From: QNBT01 sp964563335
GTDB taxonomy: Bacteria > Planctomycetota > Phycisphaerae > Sedimentisphaerales > Anaerohalosphaeraceae
DNA length: 37,759 bases
Direction: 5' to 3'
Assembly (NCBI GenBank): GCA_964563335.1
Contig: CAZLWL010000017.1
Coordinates: 1 to 37,759, forward strand
A program made the position numbers and the translations under genes. The notes beneath the pieces were generated by a model, which was not told the origin of the DNA, did no database searches, and saw nothing but the letters and a program-made list of their open reading frames with translations. Positions 1-9,154 of the stretch are shown one piece after another (positions within the stretch are counted from its first letter, which is position 1; every line of letters starts with the position of its first letter).

Positions 1-629
1 TTTTTGGGCCAGCCATCGTCCGGCCGGGCCGAGCGGTTCCACTGGGCGTTTATCGTCGTGATTCTGCCTAAAAGCTTCGCCTGTTTTATGAGCTTGTCCA
101 GACAGTGAATATAACGCGGGTTGCTTCGCCGCTGATGGCCGATCTGCAGGAGTTTTCCCGTCTTGCGAGCGGCCTCAACTATCTTCCGGGCGCCTTCGAG
201 GGTGTTGGATATTTCTTTCTCGCAATAGACATGCAGCCCAGCCTCAAGACAGGCGATTGTATGCTCGGCGTGCCAAAAGTCCGGCGTTGCAATTATCACC
301 ACGTCGAGGTCCTTCTCCTTATCGAGCATCTCGGCGTAATCCACATAAGGGTTCACTTCGTGTCGATACTTCTTCAGCAGACGCGTAACCCTTTTTTGAT
401 TGTAAGCGGTCCAGATATCGCAGACCGCCTTGAAGTGCAGGCCCGGAATCTTCAGACACGAATCCAGAAGAACCTGTCCCTGAGCACCGGCTCCGAGCAG
501 GGCAACATTCAAGTCGTCCGCCTTGCCGTCTCCTGCGGTCTGGGCCAGTACATTCGGGGCCAGCACCAATCCGGCACCTGCAGCCGCTGTTGAGCGAAGA
601 AAATTTCTTCGGTTCATTCGTTTATCCAT
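1..629 (-). CDS. Gfo/Idh/MocA oxidoreductase, Tat-exported, 3' end cut by window edge
   Basis: The frame reads leftward off the window, so only about 209 N-terminal residues are present. It opens with a twin-arginine signal (MDKRMNRRNFLRST), then a Rossmann fold (VALLGAGAQGQ, ICDIW-like strand VCDIW). The pattern IIATPDFWHAEH and the loop YCEKEIS correspond to the usual EKP loop of the family, with Glu-Ile in place of Lys-Pro. Members use tightly bound NAD(P) to oxidise or reduce sugars and are exported folded through Tat. I chose the ATG at 629 because a GGAG lies 11 bases upstream; a second in-frame ATG is at 617. The stop of the preceding gene is 18 bases upstream, so this is the last visible gene of the minus-strand operon. 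The family call is firm; the substrate is unknown. Confidence 0.9.
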   Translation of the reverse strand, partial: MDKRMNRRNFLRSTAAAGAGLVLAPNVLAQTAGDGKADDLNVALLGAGAQGQVLLDSCLKIPGLHFKAVCDIWTAYNQKRVTRLLKKYRHEVNPYVDYAEMLDKEKDLDVVIIATPDFWHAEHTIACLEAGLHVYCEKEISNTLEGARKIVEAARKTGKLLQIGHQRRSNPRYIHCLDKLIKQAKLLGRITTINAQWNRSARPDDGWPK

Positions 630-647
630 ACCTTTTGATTCTCCGGT

Positions 648-2099
648 TTAATCATTCAACGGCTTTATCTTTATGTTTCGATACCACACCGGGTCGCCGT
701 GGTCCTGAAATCCGATATGGCCCACCCTCGGCATGTCCTTGTAGGCTGTATTGAACTTGTTTCGCGTACCGTCCGGGTTCTTGTGCGGTTCGGTCCACAG
801 GTCCAGGTCCATGTCGATAATCTCTTCGCCGTTCATCACTACATATATTTTGTTTGCCTCGGCTGTTATCGTCATCCGGTTCCACCGGCCGGGGTCCTTC
901 ATCATGTCTTTACTCGGCGCGATGCAGTCGTAAATCGCTCCGCACGAGCCGCGTGCCGTACCGTCGGTACTGTCGTGTACCTGCACCTCAATGCCGGTAT
1001 GCAGCCAGTTCTCGATGCTGCCCGTGCGGATGAAGACGCCGCTGTTACCGCCTCTGTTAAGCTTGAACTCCAAATCGAGGATGAAGTCGCCGTATCTTTC
1101 CTTTGTCCACAAGTCCCCGCCGCCCTTGCGCGCCAGCACGCCGTCAGCCAGCGCCCAACTGCCCGAATTGTAACAGTTTGACAGGTCTTCGGTCAAAAGG
1201 TCCCGCCAGCCGCTTGGATTCAGCTTGCCTGAAACCCTGTTGAAATATTCCACACAGCCGCGAACCTCGGGCAGCGAATTTTCCCAGTTGTACTCGTACT
1301 CGATTGAAAACACACCTTCGAAGTTCTGCCGATGCAGTTCCTTCAACATCGCCTTTACATCACACCGACCCGAGCCCCAAGGTACGTCATGTCCATCATC
1401 TATATCCTTGAAATGCAAACTGATGATCCGCCCCTCGAGTTTCTTGAGCATCTCCAAGGGATTCAGGCCGGAGCGCATCCAATGGCCGGTATCGGCGCAG
1501 GCGCCAATGCGCTTGCTGTGGCCTTTGCAAACTTTGAGCACTGTTTCCGGATTCCAATAGTGCGATGGCTTGGGGTGGTTGTGTATCGCCACGTTGATTT
1601 TGTACTCATTGCAGAGCCCCTCTATCATATCAAACGCATCTTCCGGCGGCTCCGACACAATCGTTTCAATACCCATGTCCCTGGCAAAATCAAATACCTT
1701 TCGACATTTCACCTCATCCTTGCCCAGTCCAACAACGCCGTAGTTGATGATTCTGACGCCGGCGTCGGCGAGTTTAGCTTTGACCTCGGCCCGAATTTCG
1801 CCCGGCGAATTATGGTCAAACCTCAAACCCGGCTTTTCTTTGCTCAGCCGCTGGCCGGGGTAGGCCTCAATCCACTCCAGACCCAACGAAGCGGTCTTAT
1901 CAATGGTTTCGTAGAACGTAAACCGGTTGAACGTCCAGGCCTGCACGCCCAATCGCCATCCATCATAGGCATCCGTAGTTGGATGATTCTTCAGCGACAC
2001 TATTTTTGACTCCTTGCGATAACATTCCTGCTCCCGGCACGGGCCAATAACAGCAACTCCTGCCGACAATACTATAAGTAGTGCTATCTTTTTACACAT
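648..2099 (-). CDS. Sugar isomerase/epimerase-like TIM barrel fused to DUF1080 (3-keto-disaccharide hydrolase-like) domain
   Basis: This 483-residue protein begins with a Sec-type signal (MCKKIALLIVLSAGVAVIG). Residues about 46-290 form a xylose-isomerase-like/AP-endonuclease-2 TIM barrel with likely metal ligands E150, H173, D203/H206, H229 and E267/E269 (VSE, AIHNH, CADTGHW, SLHFKDI, SIEYEY). Residues about 297-480 form a DUF1080 lectin-like domain (GNSGVFIR, EVQVHDS, GHIGFQDHG, YRNIKIK). DUF1080 proteins have been linked to cleavage of 3-keto-glycosides. The frame is open further upstream, but the ATG at 2099 has GGGAG six bases before it and starts the signal peptide, so I reject the longer 523-residue form. 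It lies 64 bases after the oxidoreductase stop. The fusion places two steps of one pathway on a single exported chain. Family calls are confident; the reaction is inferred. Confidence 0.88.
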   Translation of the reverse strand: MCKKIALLIVLSAGVAVIGPCREQECYRKESKIVSLKNHPTTDAYDGWRLGVQAWTFNRFTFYETIDKTASLGLEWIEAYPGQRLSKEKPGLRFDHNSPGEIRAEVKAKLADAGVRIINYGVVGLGKDEVKCRKVFDFARDMGIETIVSEPPEDAFDMIEGLCNEYKINVAIHNHPKPSHYWNPETVLKVCKGHSKRIGACADTGHWMRSGLNPLEMLKKLEGRIISLHFKDIDDGHDVPWGSGRCDVKAMLKELHRQNFEGVFSIEYEYNWENSLPEVRGCVEYFNRVSGKLNPSGWRDLLTEDLSNCYNSGSWALADGVLARKGGGDLWTKERYGDFILDLEFKLNRGGNSGVFIRTGSIENWLHTGIEVQVHDSTDGTARGSCGAIYDCIAPSKDMMKDPGRWNRMTITAEANKIYVVMNGEEIIDMDLDLWTEPHKNPDGTRNKFNTAYKDMPRVGHIGFQDHGDPVWYRNIKIKPLND

Positions 2100-2163
2100 C
2101 TTATACTCCCGACAAATATCAGAACAGTTCGAACTTTTCTTCAATCTTAAAAAGATTACGCGA

Positions 2164-3612
2164 TTATAGAGTCCATCCGTGCCGATATTGACTCCGAACA
2201 TACTGGTTTGCCTCATCAAGGTTGGTAACCTTCATGTTCTTTCCGTCCCATTCCAGCCTCTCGCCGGGATAGCGAAGGGCGATATTACCCAAAAGAATCA
2301 TCTCGGTCAGTGGACCGGCGTGGTCAAAATTCGAGCATGCCGGCTCGCCGCCTTTGCAGGCATCTATCCAGTTTTGCTCGTGGCTCATCTTGATTCTGGG
2401 AATAGTTTTGGGCGGACGTTTGTATGCCTTCATCTTGGTCTCGGGAATGATACGCGGGCTGTCGCCGTACTCGCCGTATCTCAATACGCCTTTGTCGCCT
2501 ATGATTAGCACATTGCTGTCGGCCTGTTCGAGACGCCTGCCGGCCTCGAGCGCATCCGGCCGGGCAGGTTTTAGCCCGCCATCGTACCAGGTCAGATTAA
2601 CAGGTGGCATGTTCCTCCGAGCAGCAAATTCATAACGGACTATGCTCGCCCTCGGATAGGAGTCCATAACCTTATCAATCCGGCCCCACTCTTCACCTGC
2701 CTCCCTGCGGGCCCAATGAGAAGCGCAGGCCTCGACACTGGTCGGATTTTTCAGATCCAGAGCCCAATAGGCCGGGTCAAGCACATGGCAGGCCATATCA
2801 CCCAGCGCCCCACATCCAAAATCCCACCAGCCTCGCCAGAACCTCGGATGATACGCCGGGTGATAAGGTCGCTTCGGCGCAGGCCCGAGCCATAAATCCC
2901 AATCAATGGTATCAGGGACCGGTGGCTTGTCCTTGGACCGAAGTATTCCCTGTGGCCAGATGGGTCTGTTGGTCCAGGCATGTACCTCGCGCACAGGCCC
3001 AATTGCACCATCCCATATCCATTCACATATCAGGCGGACACCTTCGCCGGAATGTCCCTGGTTGCCCATCTGGGTGGCGACCTTGTACTTGTGGGCCGCC
3101 TCTGTCAACATGCGGGCCTCGTAAACCGTGTGCGTCAGTGGCTTTTCCACGTAAACGTGTTTGCCAAGCTGCATCGCCGCCATAGCAACCACTGCGTGGG
3201 TGTGGTCGGGCGTGGCAATAACCACCGCGTCAATATCTTTCTGCTTTTCAAGCATCTTTCTAAAATCACGATACCTCTTGGCTCTGGGGAAAATCTCGCA
3301 AACCCTGGCGGCAAATTCATCATCCACATCGCAAAGCGCCACAATATTTGCGCCGGCCGGGCCCGTGCTGATGATGTTGTCGTCCTCATCCAAATCCAGG
3401 CCGGCTATATTAAGCAGATTGCCCATTCCCATACCACCGACGCCGACACCGGCAACATTGAGCATCTCACTCGGCGGAGTATGGCCCGGCCCGCCTAATA
3501 CGTGTCGGGGCACAATAGTAAAGGCCGCGGTCGCCGAGGCAGCAGCGCCTAAGAACTTTCTACGCGAAATTCGCCCCTTACGGCGAACTTGATTTTCCTC
3601 TTTGCTTTTCAT
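2164..3612 (-). CDS. Gfo/Idh/MocA oxidoreductase with Tat signal
   Basis: This is a 482-residue protein of typical length. A long basic N-region leads into a Tat motif (ISRRKFLGAAASATAAF) and an export region ending near VLGG. The Rossmann glycine motif follows (GVGVGGMGMGNL), then an acidic strand end (ALCDVDDE), AVVIATPDHTHA and the hallmark EKP loop (YVEKPLTHT). The C-terminal alpha/beta domain carries the WDLWLGPAPKRPYHP signature common in planctomycete members, and GDMACHVLDPAYWALDL, whose His is the usual catalytic-region histidine. Expected activity is NAD(P)-dependent oxidation or reduction of a sugar hydroxyl in the periplasm. It sits between two DUF1080-containing genes (43 bases from the stop to the upstream lipoprotein end), which supports a 3-keto-sugar role. 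Confidence 0.92.
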   Translation of the reverse strand: MKSKEENQVRRKGRISRRKFLGAAASATAAFTIVPRHVLGGPGHTPPSEMLNVAGVGVGGMGMGNLLNIAGLDLDEDDNIISTGPAGANIVALCDVDDEFAARVCEIFPRAKRYRDFRKMLEKQKDIDAVVIATPDHTHAVVAMAAMQLGKHVYVEKPLTHTVYEARMLTEAAHKYKVATQMGNQGHSGEGVRLICEWIWDGAIGPVREVHAWTNRPIWPQGILRSKDKPPVPDTIDWDLWLGPAPKRPYHPAYHPRFWRGWWDFGCGALGDMACHVLDPAYWALDLKNPTSVEACASHWARREAGEEWGRIDKVMDSYPRASIVRYEFAARRNMPPVNLTWYDGGLKPARPDALEAGRRLEQADSNVLIIGDKGVLRYGEYGDSPRIIPETKMKAYKRPPKTIPRIKMSHEQNWIDACKGGEPACSNFDHAGPLTEMILLGNIALRYPGERLEWDGKNMKVTNLDEANQYVRSQYRHGWTL

Positions 3613-3654
3613 CGCAACTATTCCTGACCTTTCTAAAATAATTTGTTTGTTTTA

Positions 3655-4407
3655 TCATTCCGGCAACTCTCTTATCCAGATATTTCGGTATCGCATCGGA
3701 TTGTCGTGATCCTGCAAAGACAGCGGTAGTTTGTCGGGGTGCGGCTCGTAACTGGCCCTCACTCTGTGGTGGGTTGCGCCTTTTATCTCCCAGTGGTCCT
3801 GAATCAAAACACCATTTTGCAATACCGTGATAGTGGCAGGCCTGACCAGCTTACAGCCTTCGAAGATCGGCTTTCTAAAGATAATGTCATAGCTTTGCCA
3901 CTGGCCGGGACCGCGACAGGCATTAACCATCGGCGGCTTCTGACCGTAGATTGCTCCGGCCTGCCCGTCAGGATACGTATCATTTTCATACGAATCCAGA
4001 ACCTGCACCTCATATATGCCCATCAGGAAAACGCCGCTGTTACCTCGCCCCTGGCTTTTGCCCTCAACCTTAGCCGGTGTCGCCCACTCAATATGCAGCT
4101 GGTAATCGCCGAACGCCTGCTTCGTTCGAATACTTCCGGTCTCCGGCACGGTCTCAAAATAATTTCTTTTTACTTTCCATCGGGCCGGCCGGCCTCCACC
4201 CGACTCCCATTGAGACAGGTCCTCGCCGTCAAATAGCACAATAGCATCTGAAGGAGCGCCATGGGCCTGATCTGCCGGTGTTACTACCGCAGGCCGGGGG
4301 CGGCTCAAATCGTGGACATCCCACATATACTTTTGCTCTGGCTGGCATCCTGCTACTACTAACACCTGCAATCCCAAAAAAGTCAGAACTTTTAATTTCA
4401 TATTCAT
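3655..4407 (-). CDS. DUF1080 lipoprotein (3-keto-disaccharide hydrolase-like)
   Basis: This 250-residue protein has a lipoprotein signal with a clear lipobox (VLVVAGC). One DUF1080 domain fills most of the chain: IVLFDGEDLSQWES, YQLHIEWATP, GNSGVFLMGIYEVQVLDSYEN and, at the end, LSLQDHDNPMRYRNIWIREL. These match the second half of the fusion protein encoded at 648-2099. DUF1080 members fold as concanavalin-like beta sandwiches and are implicated in breaking 3-keto-glycosides. I chose ATG 4407 because GGA of an AAGGAAG box lies seven bases upstream. An earlier GTG at 4413 overlaps the ribosome-binding site, and an ATG at 4401 is also possible. It probably works on the outer face of the inner membrane or inner face of the outer membrane with the neighbouring exported oxidoreductases. 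Confidence 0.9.
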   Translation of the reverse strand: MNMKLKVLTFLGLQVLVVAGCQPEQKYMWDVHDLSRPRPAVVTPADQAHGAPSDAIVLFDGEDLSQWESGGGRPARWKVKRNYFETVPETGSIRTKQAFGDYQLHIEWATPAKVEGKSQGRGNSGVFLMGIYEVQVLDSYENDTYPDGQAGAIYGQKPPMVNACRGPGQWQSYDIIFRKPIFEGCKLVRPATITVLQNGVLIQDHWEIKGATHHRVRASYEPHPDKLPLSLQDHDNPMRYRNIWIRELPE

Positions 4408-4587
4408 AACCACTTCCTTTCTTAACTTTATTGCATTAAAAATGCATTTAACCGATACAAATCGTAATCGTATGCCCCCATGCCTCGCAATCTATCTTTT
4501 AAGCCATACTATCTGCTTTTCCCGCTTCTTCCAACAAGCTCCGGATCCCAGATGGTGGCGGCGATGTGCTGCTCGGAATTTTTTTCT
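4408..4587 (-). other. Intergenic spacer with small palindrome
   Basis: This 180-base spacer is the only sizeable gap in the minus-strand operon. It includes an AT-rich dyad at 4432-4446 (tgcattaaaaatgca; six-base arms, three-base centre) about 25 bases upstream of the DUF1080 start. The dyad could be a regulator site or part of an internal promoter, but I see no convincing -35/-10 pair or terminator. No coding sequence was found. Confidence 0.3.
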
Positions 4588-7500
4588 CTAATCTTCGGCT
4601 TCCATTTCCTCAATCCACTCTATCATCTCATGGGCCCCTTCGCGGACATCTTCATTCCTCGCAGTTTGGGCAACCTTCTCCAGGATCGGCCTGCACTGCT
4701 TGCCGAGGCCGTTTTCGATTAAATTGTCGGCGATACTGACCGCCGCCGAGGCGGCCTCGGGTCCAAGTGCATCATCATCTAAGTAGTCAGCGGCAAACTG
4801 CATCGCCGCAAGAGATTTCACTTCCGCCAGACCGGATAAAATCATTTTCTTTGCACTTGCATCCGCCGCCAGATTCATCGCGCCCCGGTACAACTTGACC
4901 GTCTCTTGAGCATCGCGCTCGTCGTCAAGCCCAATCATCCTTACATAACCACGAAGAGCTAATACCTTGTGTACCTCGCTCTCGGATGTTTGTGCTATCT
5001 TGAAAAGTTCAGCCATCGGCTCATCACCAGGCCAATCGGAAAGACCGCGAATCGCAGCATCAACCAACTTAGGATCTTCCTCATTCAGTGTACCACGAAG
5101 CATATCAAGGCCACCGTCACCTCCGGTCTTACCGAGCACCCTCAATAATGAACAGGACGCTTCGACATCGTCGGTCGAAGCCAGTTGCTCAAGCATCGGT
5201 ATCGCCCGCTCGCCTTTCGGAAATGTGTTGGCAACTGTCGCCACAGTCCTCTCGGCCTCTCCGCGCTCGGTTTCATCTTGTGCGTTTAACATAAGACTGA
5301 CTAACTCAGGCAGGTTACGCTCGTTGACATCTCTTAAGGCCTTCCATGATTCCAGCCGAACTTTACTATCCGAATCCTGTACGGTTCTTAATAAACTCTC
5401 AACTGCTGATTTTATTGGTCGGTTGGCGATGCTGCGAATCAGCTCAACCTTAACGCCGGGCTCGGCCCCGGAAACGCTGCTAATAATCCTTTCATCCACC
5501 TTTGCGCCTCGCAGACTATACAGACTTTCCCTCGCGGCCCTGCGCTCGGGGCCGGTTGATAATGCCGCAATTTCAGCTAACAGAACAACCGTGGATTCAT
5601 CACCCAAAACCGCCAACGTCTTGGCCGCAGCGATACGGACCTCTTGATGTTCGCTCTTCACCGCGCCGATGACGGCCGCCCGGGCAGCACCCGGCCGCCC
5701 ACAATCGGCAAGGGCGGCTAACAATTGAACCTGTCCGGTAGCTGAAAGATTGGGCAAATGCTCCGCTGCCGCCTTTATCTTGCCGGGGGCCTTTATCTGG
5801 CGCACTAAGGCAATGGCCTGGGCCTGCAGGCGACCGGTCCCTTCCTTGATTGCATCGATAATAACCTCGGCAGCGTCTTCTTTACCAGACAGAACTATTC
5901 CCCGCAGGCCGGCAATACGAATGGCCTCGGGATTCTCTGAAGAATACGCCTGGCTGTAAATCTCCAGGGCCTTTGCCTTATCGACCGGTTTCGCCAGGTT
6001 GTCGGCGCAATTGAGATATGCGTGCAGAACCTGCTGCTTCAACTTTCCGCTGGTCCTGCCTGTCGCGTCAGCCAGTATGGCAGCGGCCTGTGAATTCGCA
6101 ATTCGGCCCAGCGCGCTAACCGCCGCAGTTGCTATTTGCGCATCAGAGTCGTAAATCAAGCCAGCCAAAACACCAACCGACTTTTTGTCGCTCCGTGCCC
6201 CCAACGTATTGATTATTCCCGTCTTTTCCTTGCCGGTCGCTTTAGGCAAAGCTTTGCGCAAAGCCTCATCGACAGCNNNNNNNNNNNNNNNNNNNNNNNN
6301 NNNNNNNNNNNNNNNNNNNNNNNNNNNNNNNNNNNNNNNNNNNNNNNNNNNNNNNNNNNNNNNNNNNNNNNNNNNNCCTTGCCGGTCGCTTTAGGCAAAG
6401 CTTTGCGCAAAGCCTCATCGACAGCTTCTCCGGCAACGCGCTCCAACGCATATCGCGCCATATCCGAAGTTTCAGGCTCACCCAGCATCGCGGCCAACAC
6501 AGAAACCGAATCTTCCGAGCCGATCACGCCCAGCTTGCGACAGATGAACTGCTTCGCGTCTAACGTCGCATCGGAGCGGAGTAACTTAGTGAATTGTTTT
6601 TCTGTTTTCTTAAGGATTTCGGGCGATTCGAGCGCCGAACGCAAAAACTCTTCCAGTTCAGTCAGTGGTTTTCGGCTCCGGCCGTATTCATAGCCGGAAA
6701 TCTTTTCCAGAAGCTCCTCAACATTTGCCTGCTTGAGACGTTTTCGCCTGCTCACTTCGGCAGCGGTCGGAAAATCCTCGGGAACCGGCTGTGTCACCTC
6801 GCCGGTTGCGGCCCACTCGGCGCCCCTCTGAAACGTGGTGATAAAACCGACGCATTCCAGTGAAGTCAGCGGCGGTTCATTTGCATGGCCCAGAGCCGTA
6901 TTAAAGGCCCTTCCTTTGCCGTAGCCGATTGTGAATAATAATGGCTCATGTTCACCGGTGCCGCCTTTTTCAGGGTCGGCGTATGCAGTCGCCAGAATAG
7001 TCAAATTTATAGCCGGCCCGCGAAGCTTAGCATACAGTTCATCCCTGGCGTGCATCCATTTAGTCGGCAGACCCCTGGTAATCGGGTGGTTCCTGACACG
7101 GTTTATCACCTGAAACTTGTGTGCGGGTCCGTGCTCTCCGGCTTCGCCGGGCGAAGTATCGAGCACAAATTTGCCGTCACGGAACCTTACCATGGGGCCT
7201 GACTTTTCATCCCTTCCACCCCAGCCGCCAAGACCTGCTATCTGGTTGTATTCTTTCCAATCGGGAAAAGCATTGTTCGCAGCATGATAAAAGACAACTC
7301 CTCCGCCGGACTTAACGTATTCCACAAATGCTTCTTGAGTGGACTCGGACCAGTAATCTCCCTCATAATCTATTACTACAACATTATAGTCCGCAAAGTT
7401 GGGACTGAATTCATCCATATCACCGCCCTTCGCAGGGGTCATGGCAACATCAACTGCAAATAAGCCCGTTTCCTCAAGGTATTGTTTTAAGATCGGACTG

Positions 7501-7769
7501 CTTACCCGCCACGGATGCCACTCGGCGCTTTGACCGGTTACAATAAGCGCTTTTAGCGGTGCAGCTTCGATTGGCTCGGCCGGTTCCGGCTCCTCGGGCT
7601 CTTCGGCCACAGCAGGTTCGGCCGGTACCGGCGCCGGCGCTGCTGCCTCTTCGGCTGCCGGCGCTTTTGGTAATTCTTTCGGTGCAGCCTCCGGCGGCTG
7701 CTTCGGCTTACAGCCGATGAAACATAAGGCCATCAATAAGACGATTAAGGGCTTTGTCCAAAGTTGCAT
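4588..7769 (-). CDS. Large ThuA-domain plus HEAT-repeat lipoprotein, interrupted by an assembly gap
   Basis: The N-terminus is a lipoprotein-like signal (LLMALCFIGC), then a Pro/Ala/Glu-rich linker (about residues 21-75). A ThuA domain (about 76-320) follows, with ALIVTGQSAEWHPW, VVVIDYEGDYW, GGGVVFYHAANNAFPDW and HPITRGLP. The rest is helical HEAT/PBS-type repeats (for example AAVSALGRIANSQAAAILA). ThuA proteins have a class-I-amidotransferase-like fold, take part in trehalose/keto-sugar use, and are often next to Gfo/Idh genes, as here. The 100-N run at 6277-6376 splits the frame, but 49 bases before it are repeated exactly after it. Removing the duplication and Ns (149 bases) leaves 3033 bases, one uninterrupted frame of 1010 residues. 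The ATG at 7769 has AAGGA seven bases upstream. It follows the oxidoreductase at 7800 by 30 bases. Confidence 0.88.
6228..6425. other. Scaffold gap (100 N) with identical 49-base flanks
   Basis: Positions 6228-6276 and 6377-6425 are identical (both start ccttgccggtcgctttaggc and end tcatcgacagc), separated by exactly 100 N. This is what results when two contigs that overlap by 49 bases are joined with a fixed-length placeholder instead of being merged. The coding frame supports merging. Confidence 0.92.
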
Positions 7770-7799
7770 TACACCATCCTTTCTTTATAAAGCTTCTTT

Positions 7800-9116
7800 T
7801 TATATGTGCCACGGACTTCGCAAGGGCCGGGCAAGCAGCCGGTTTGCTTGTTCATCGTTGATGAAGCGTTCGGCGTCCGGGTCCCACTTCAGCTTGCGTC
7901 CGGTGAGCATAGCAATCTCACACAGCAGACCCACACTTATCGACCGATGTGCAACTTCCGCCGGCGTGATAGTCTCTTTCCTGCTTTTGACACAGTCTAA
8001 GAAATTCTGGCGGTGGTCGTTGCTCCTATAGAGCCTTATCTCATTGGCTCCTGCCGTTTCTTGCAGAATATTCTCATCACTTGCCCACAGCCCGCCGCGA
8101 CTTACGTGTATCCAGCCGTCTGTGCCGTACCAGCCAGTGCCCATTCCATGGGGCAACTGCTGGTCATTCGCTATCGTCATCCCGACACCGTTGGCATATT
8201 TGCATTCGATCCGGTATTCCCCGGGCGTATCATATATACCATCGGTCGGATAGATTCCCGTTCCTTCAATCTCAACAGGGCCGGTATAGTCGGCGTCAAG
8301 ACCCCAGTGGGCGATATCGATGTGATGGCCGGCCCAATCCGTAAGCTGCCCGCCGGAGTAGTCCATTATCCACCTCCAGTCCCAGTGGCAATTCCCCCGG
8401 CCGCCGAAACTACAATAAGGCCTGAACCTGGCAGGTCCGAGCCAAAAATCCCAGTCAAGCCTGTCGGGTACTTCCAGCAGCTTGTAAGGAAAGTAATCGG
8501 GCCCGGTTGGAAGACCCACTTCCACGCGCTGTATCCTGCCGATACGACCGTTGCGGACGAGTTCGGAGGCATAGCGGAAGTCGCGCACTGACCGCTGCCA
8601 GCTTCCTGTCTGCCATACAACTCCATATCGCTTGACCGCATCGCAAATAGCGCGACCTTCGTCAATCGTGCGGGCCAAAGGCTTTTGCCCGTAGATATCG
8701 AGTCCGGCCTGTGCACAAGCCACATAAACAATGCCGTGCCAGTGGTCGGGAAGCGCACTCGTAACGGCATCTAAGTCGTCCCTTGCGAGAAGCTCGCGAT
8801 AGTCAAGGTAGCTTTTGCAATCGTCGTTTCCATATCTTTCGTCGCATATCCTCTTGGCGTTGTCACGATGACTCTTATCCACATCGCACACAGCCACCAT
8901 CTGCACCTCGGATTTATTTAAGAAGCCTTCCATGTCGTACGTGCCCATATCGCCGACGCCGATAGCGCCCATCACGATACGATTGCTCGGCGCAACCGTC
9001 CCTGCTTTGCCTAAAGCCGACGAAGAAATAACGTACGGAAACCCAAGCGCCCCCGCAGAAATCACACCGGCCCGCTTAATGAACCGACGCCGACTAATTC
9101 TCTTCTTTCGCAACAC
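7800..9116 (-). CDS. Gfo/Idh/MocA oxidoreductase with Tat signal
   Basis: This 438-residue protein has a Tat signal very near the start (MLRKKRISRRRFIKRAG, then GALGFPYVISSSAL). Rossmann motifs follow: MGAIGVGDMGTYD, VAVCDVDKSH and SALPDHWHG. The usual EKP loop reads YGQKPLAR, so the Glu is replaced by Gln while Lys-Pro is kept. The planctomycete-type signature WDFWLGPARFRPY and the DWAGHHIDIAHWGLD segment are present. I chose GTG 9116 as start because GGGAGG lies seven bases upstream; the longer frame from 9158 overlaps the previous stop and would place an unrelated segment before the Tat signal. The gap to the upstream TIM-barrel gene is then 38 bases. It is probably an NAD(P)-dependent sugar oxidoreductase of the periplasm; the substrate is unknown. 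Confidence 0.9.
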   Translation of the reverse strand: MLRKKRISRRRFIKRAGVISAGALGFPYVISSSALGKAGTVAPSNRIVMGAIGVGDMGTYDMEGFLNKSEVQMVAVCDVDKSHRDNAKRICDERYGNDDCKSYLDYRELLARDDLDAVTSALPDHWHGIVYVACAQAGLDIYGQKPLARTIDEGRAICDAVKRYGVVWQTGSWQRSVRDFRYASELVRNGRIGRIQRVEVGLPTGPDYFPYKLLEVPDRLDWDFWLGPARFRPYCSFGGRGNCHWDWRWIMDYSGGQLTDWAGHHIDIAHWGLDADYTGPVEIEGTGIYPTDGIYDTPGEYRIECKYANGVGMTIANDQQLPHGMGTGWYGTDGWIHVSRGGLWASDENILQETAGANEIRLYRSNDHRQNFLDCVKSRKETITPAEVAHRSISVGLLCEIAMLTGRKLKWDPDAERFINDEQANRLLARPLRSPWHI

Positions 9117-9154
9117 AGTCAGACCTCCCAAAAAAACTGGTTTTGCCCAGCGTA

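Noticed and set aside
105..593. Long plus-strand frame at the left edge (162 codons)
   Set aside because: It is the antisense of the partial Tat-type oxidoreductase, whose motifs are clear on the minus strand.
6136..6693. Plus-strand frames running through the N gap
   Set aside because: They are antisense to the ThuA-HEAT gene and depend on unknown bases.
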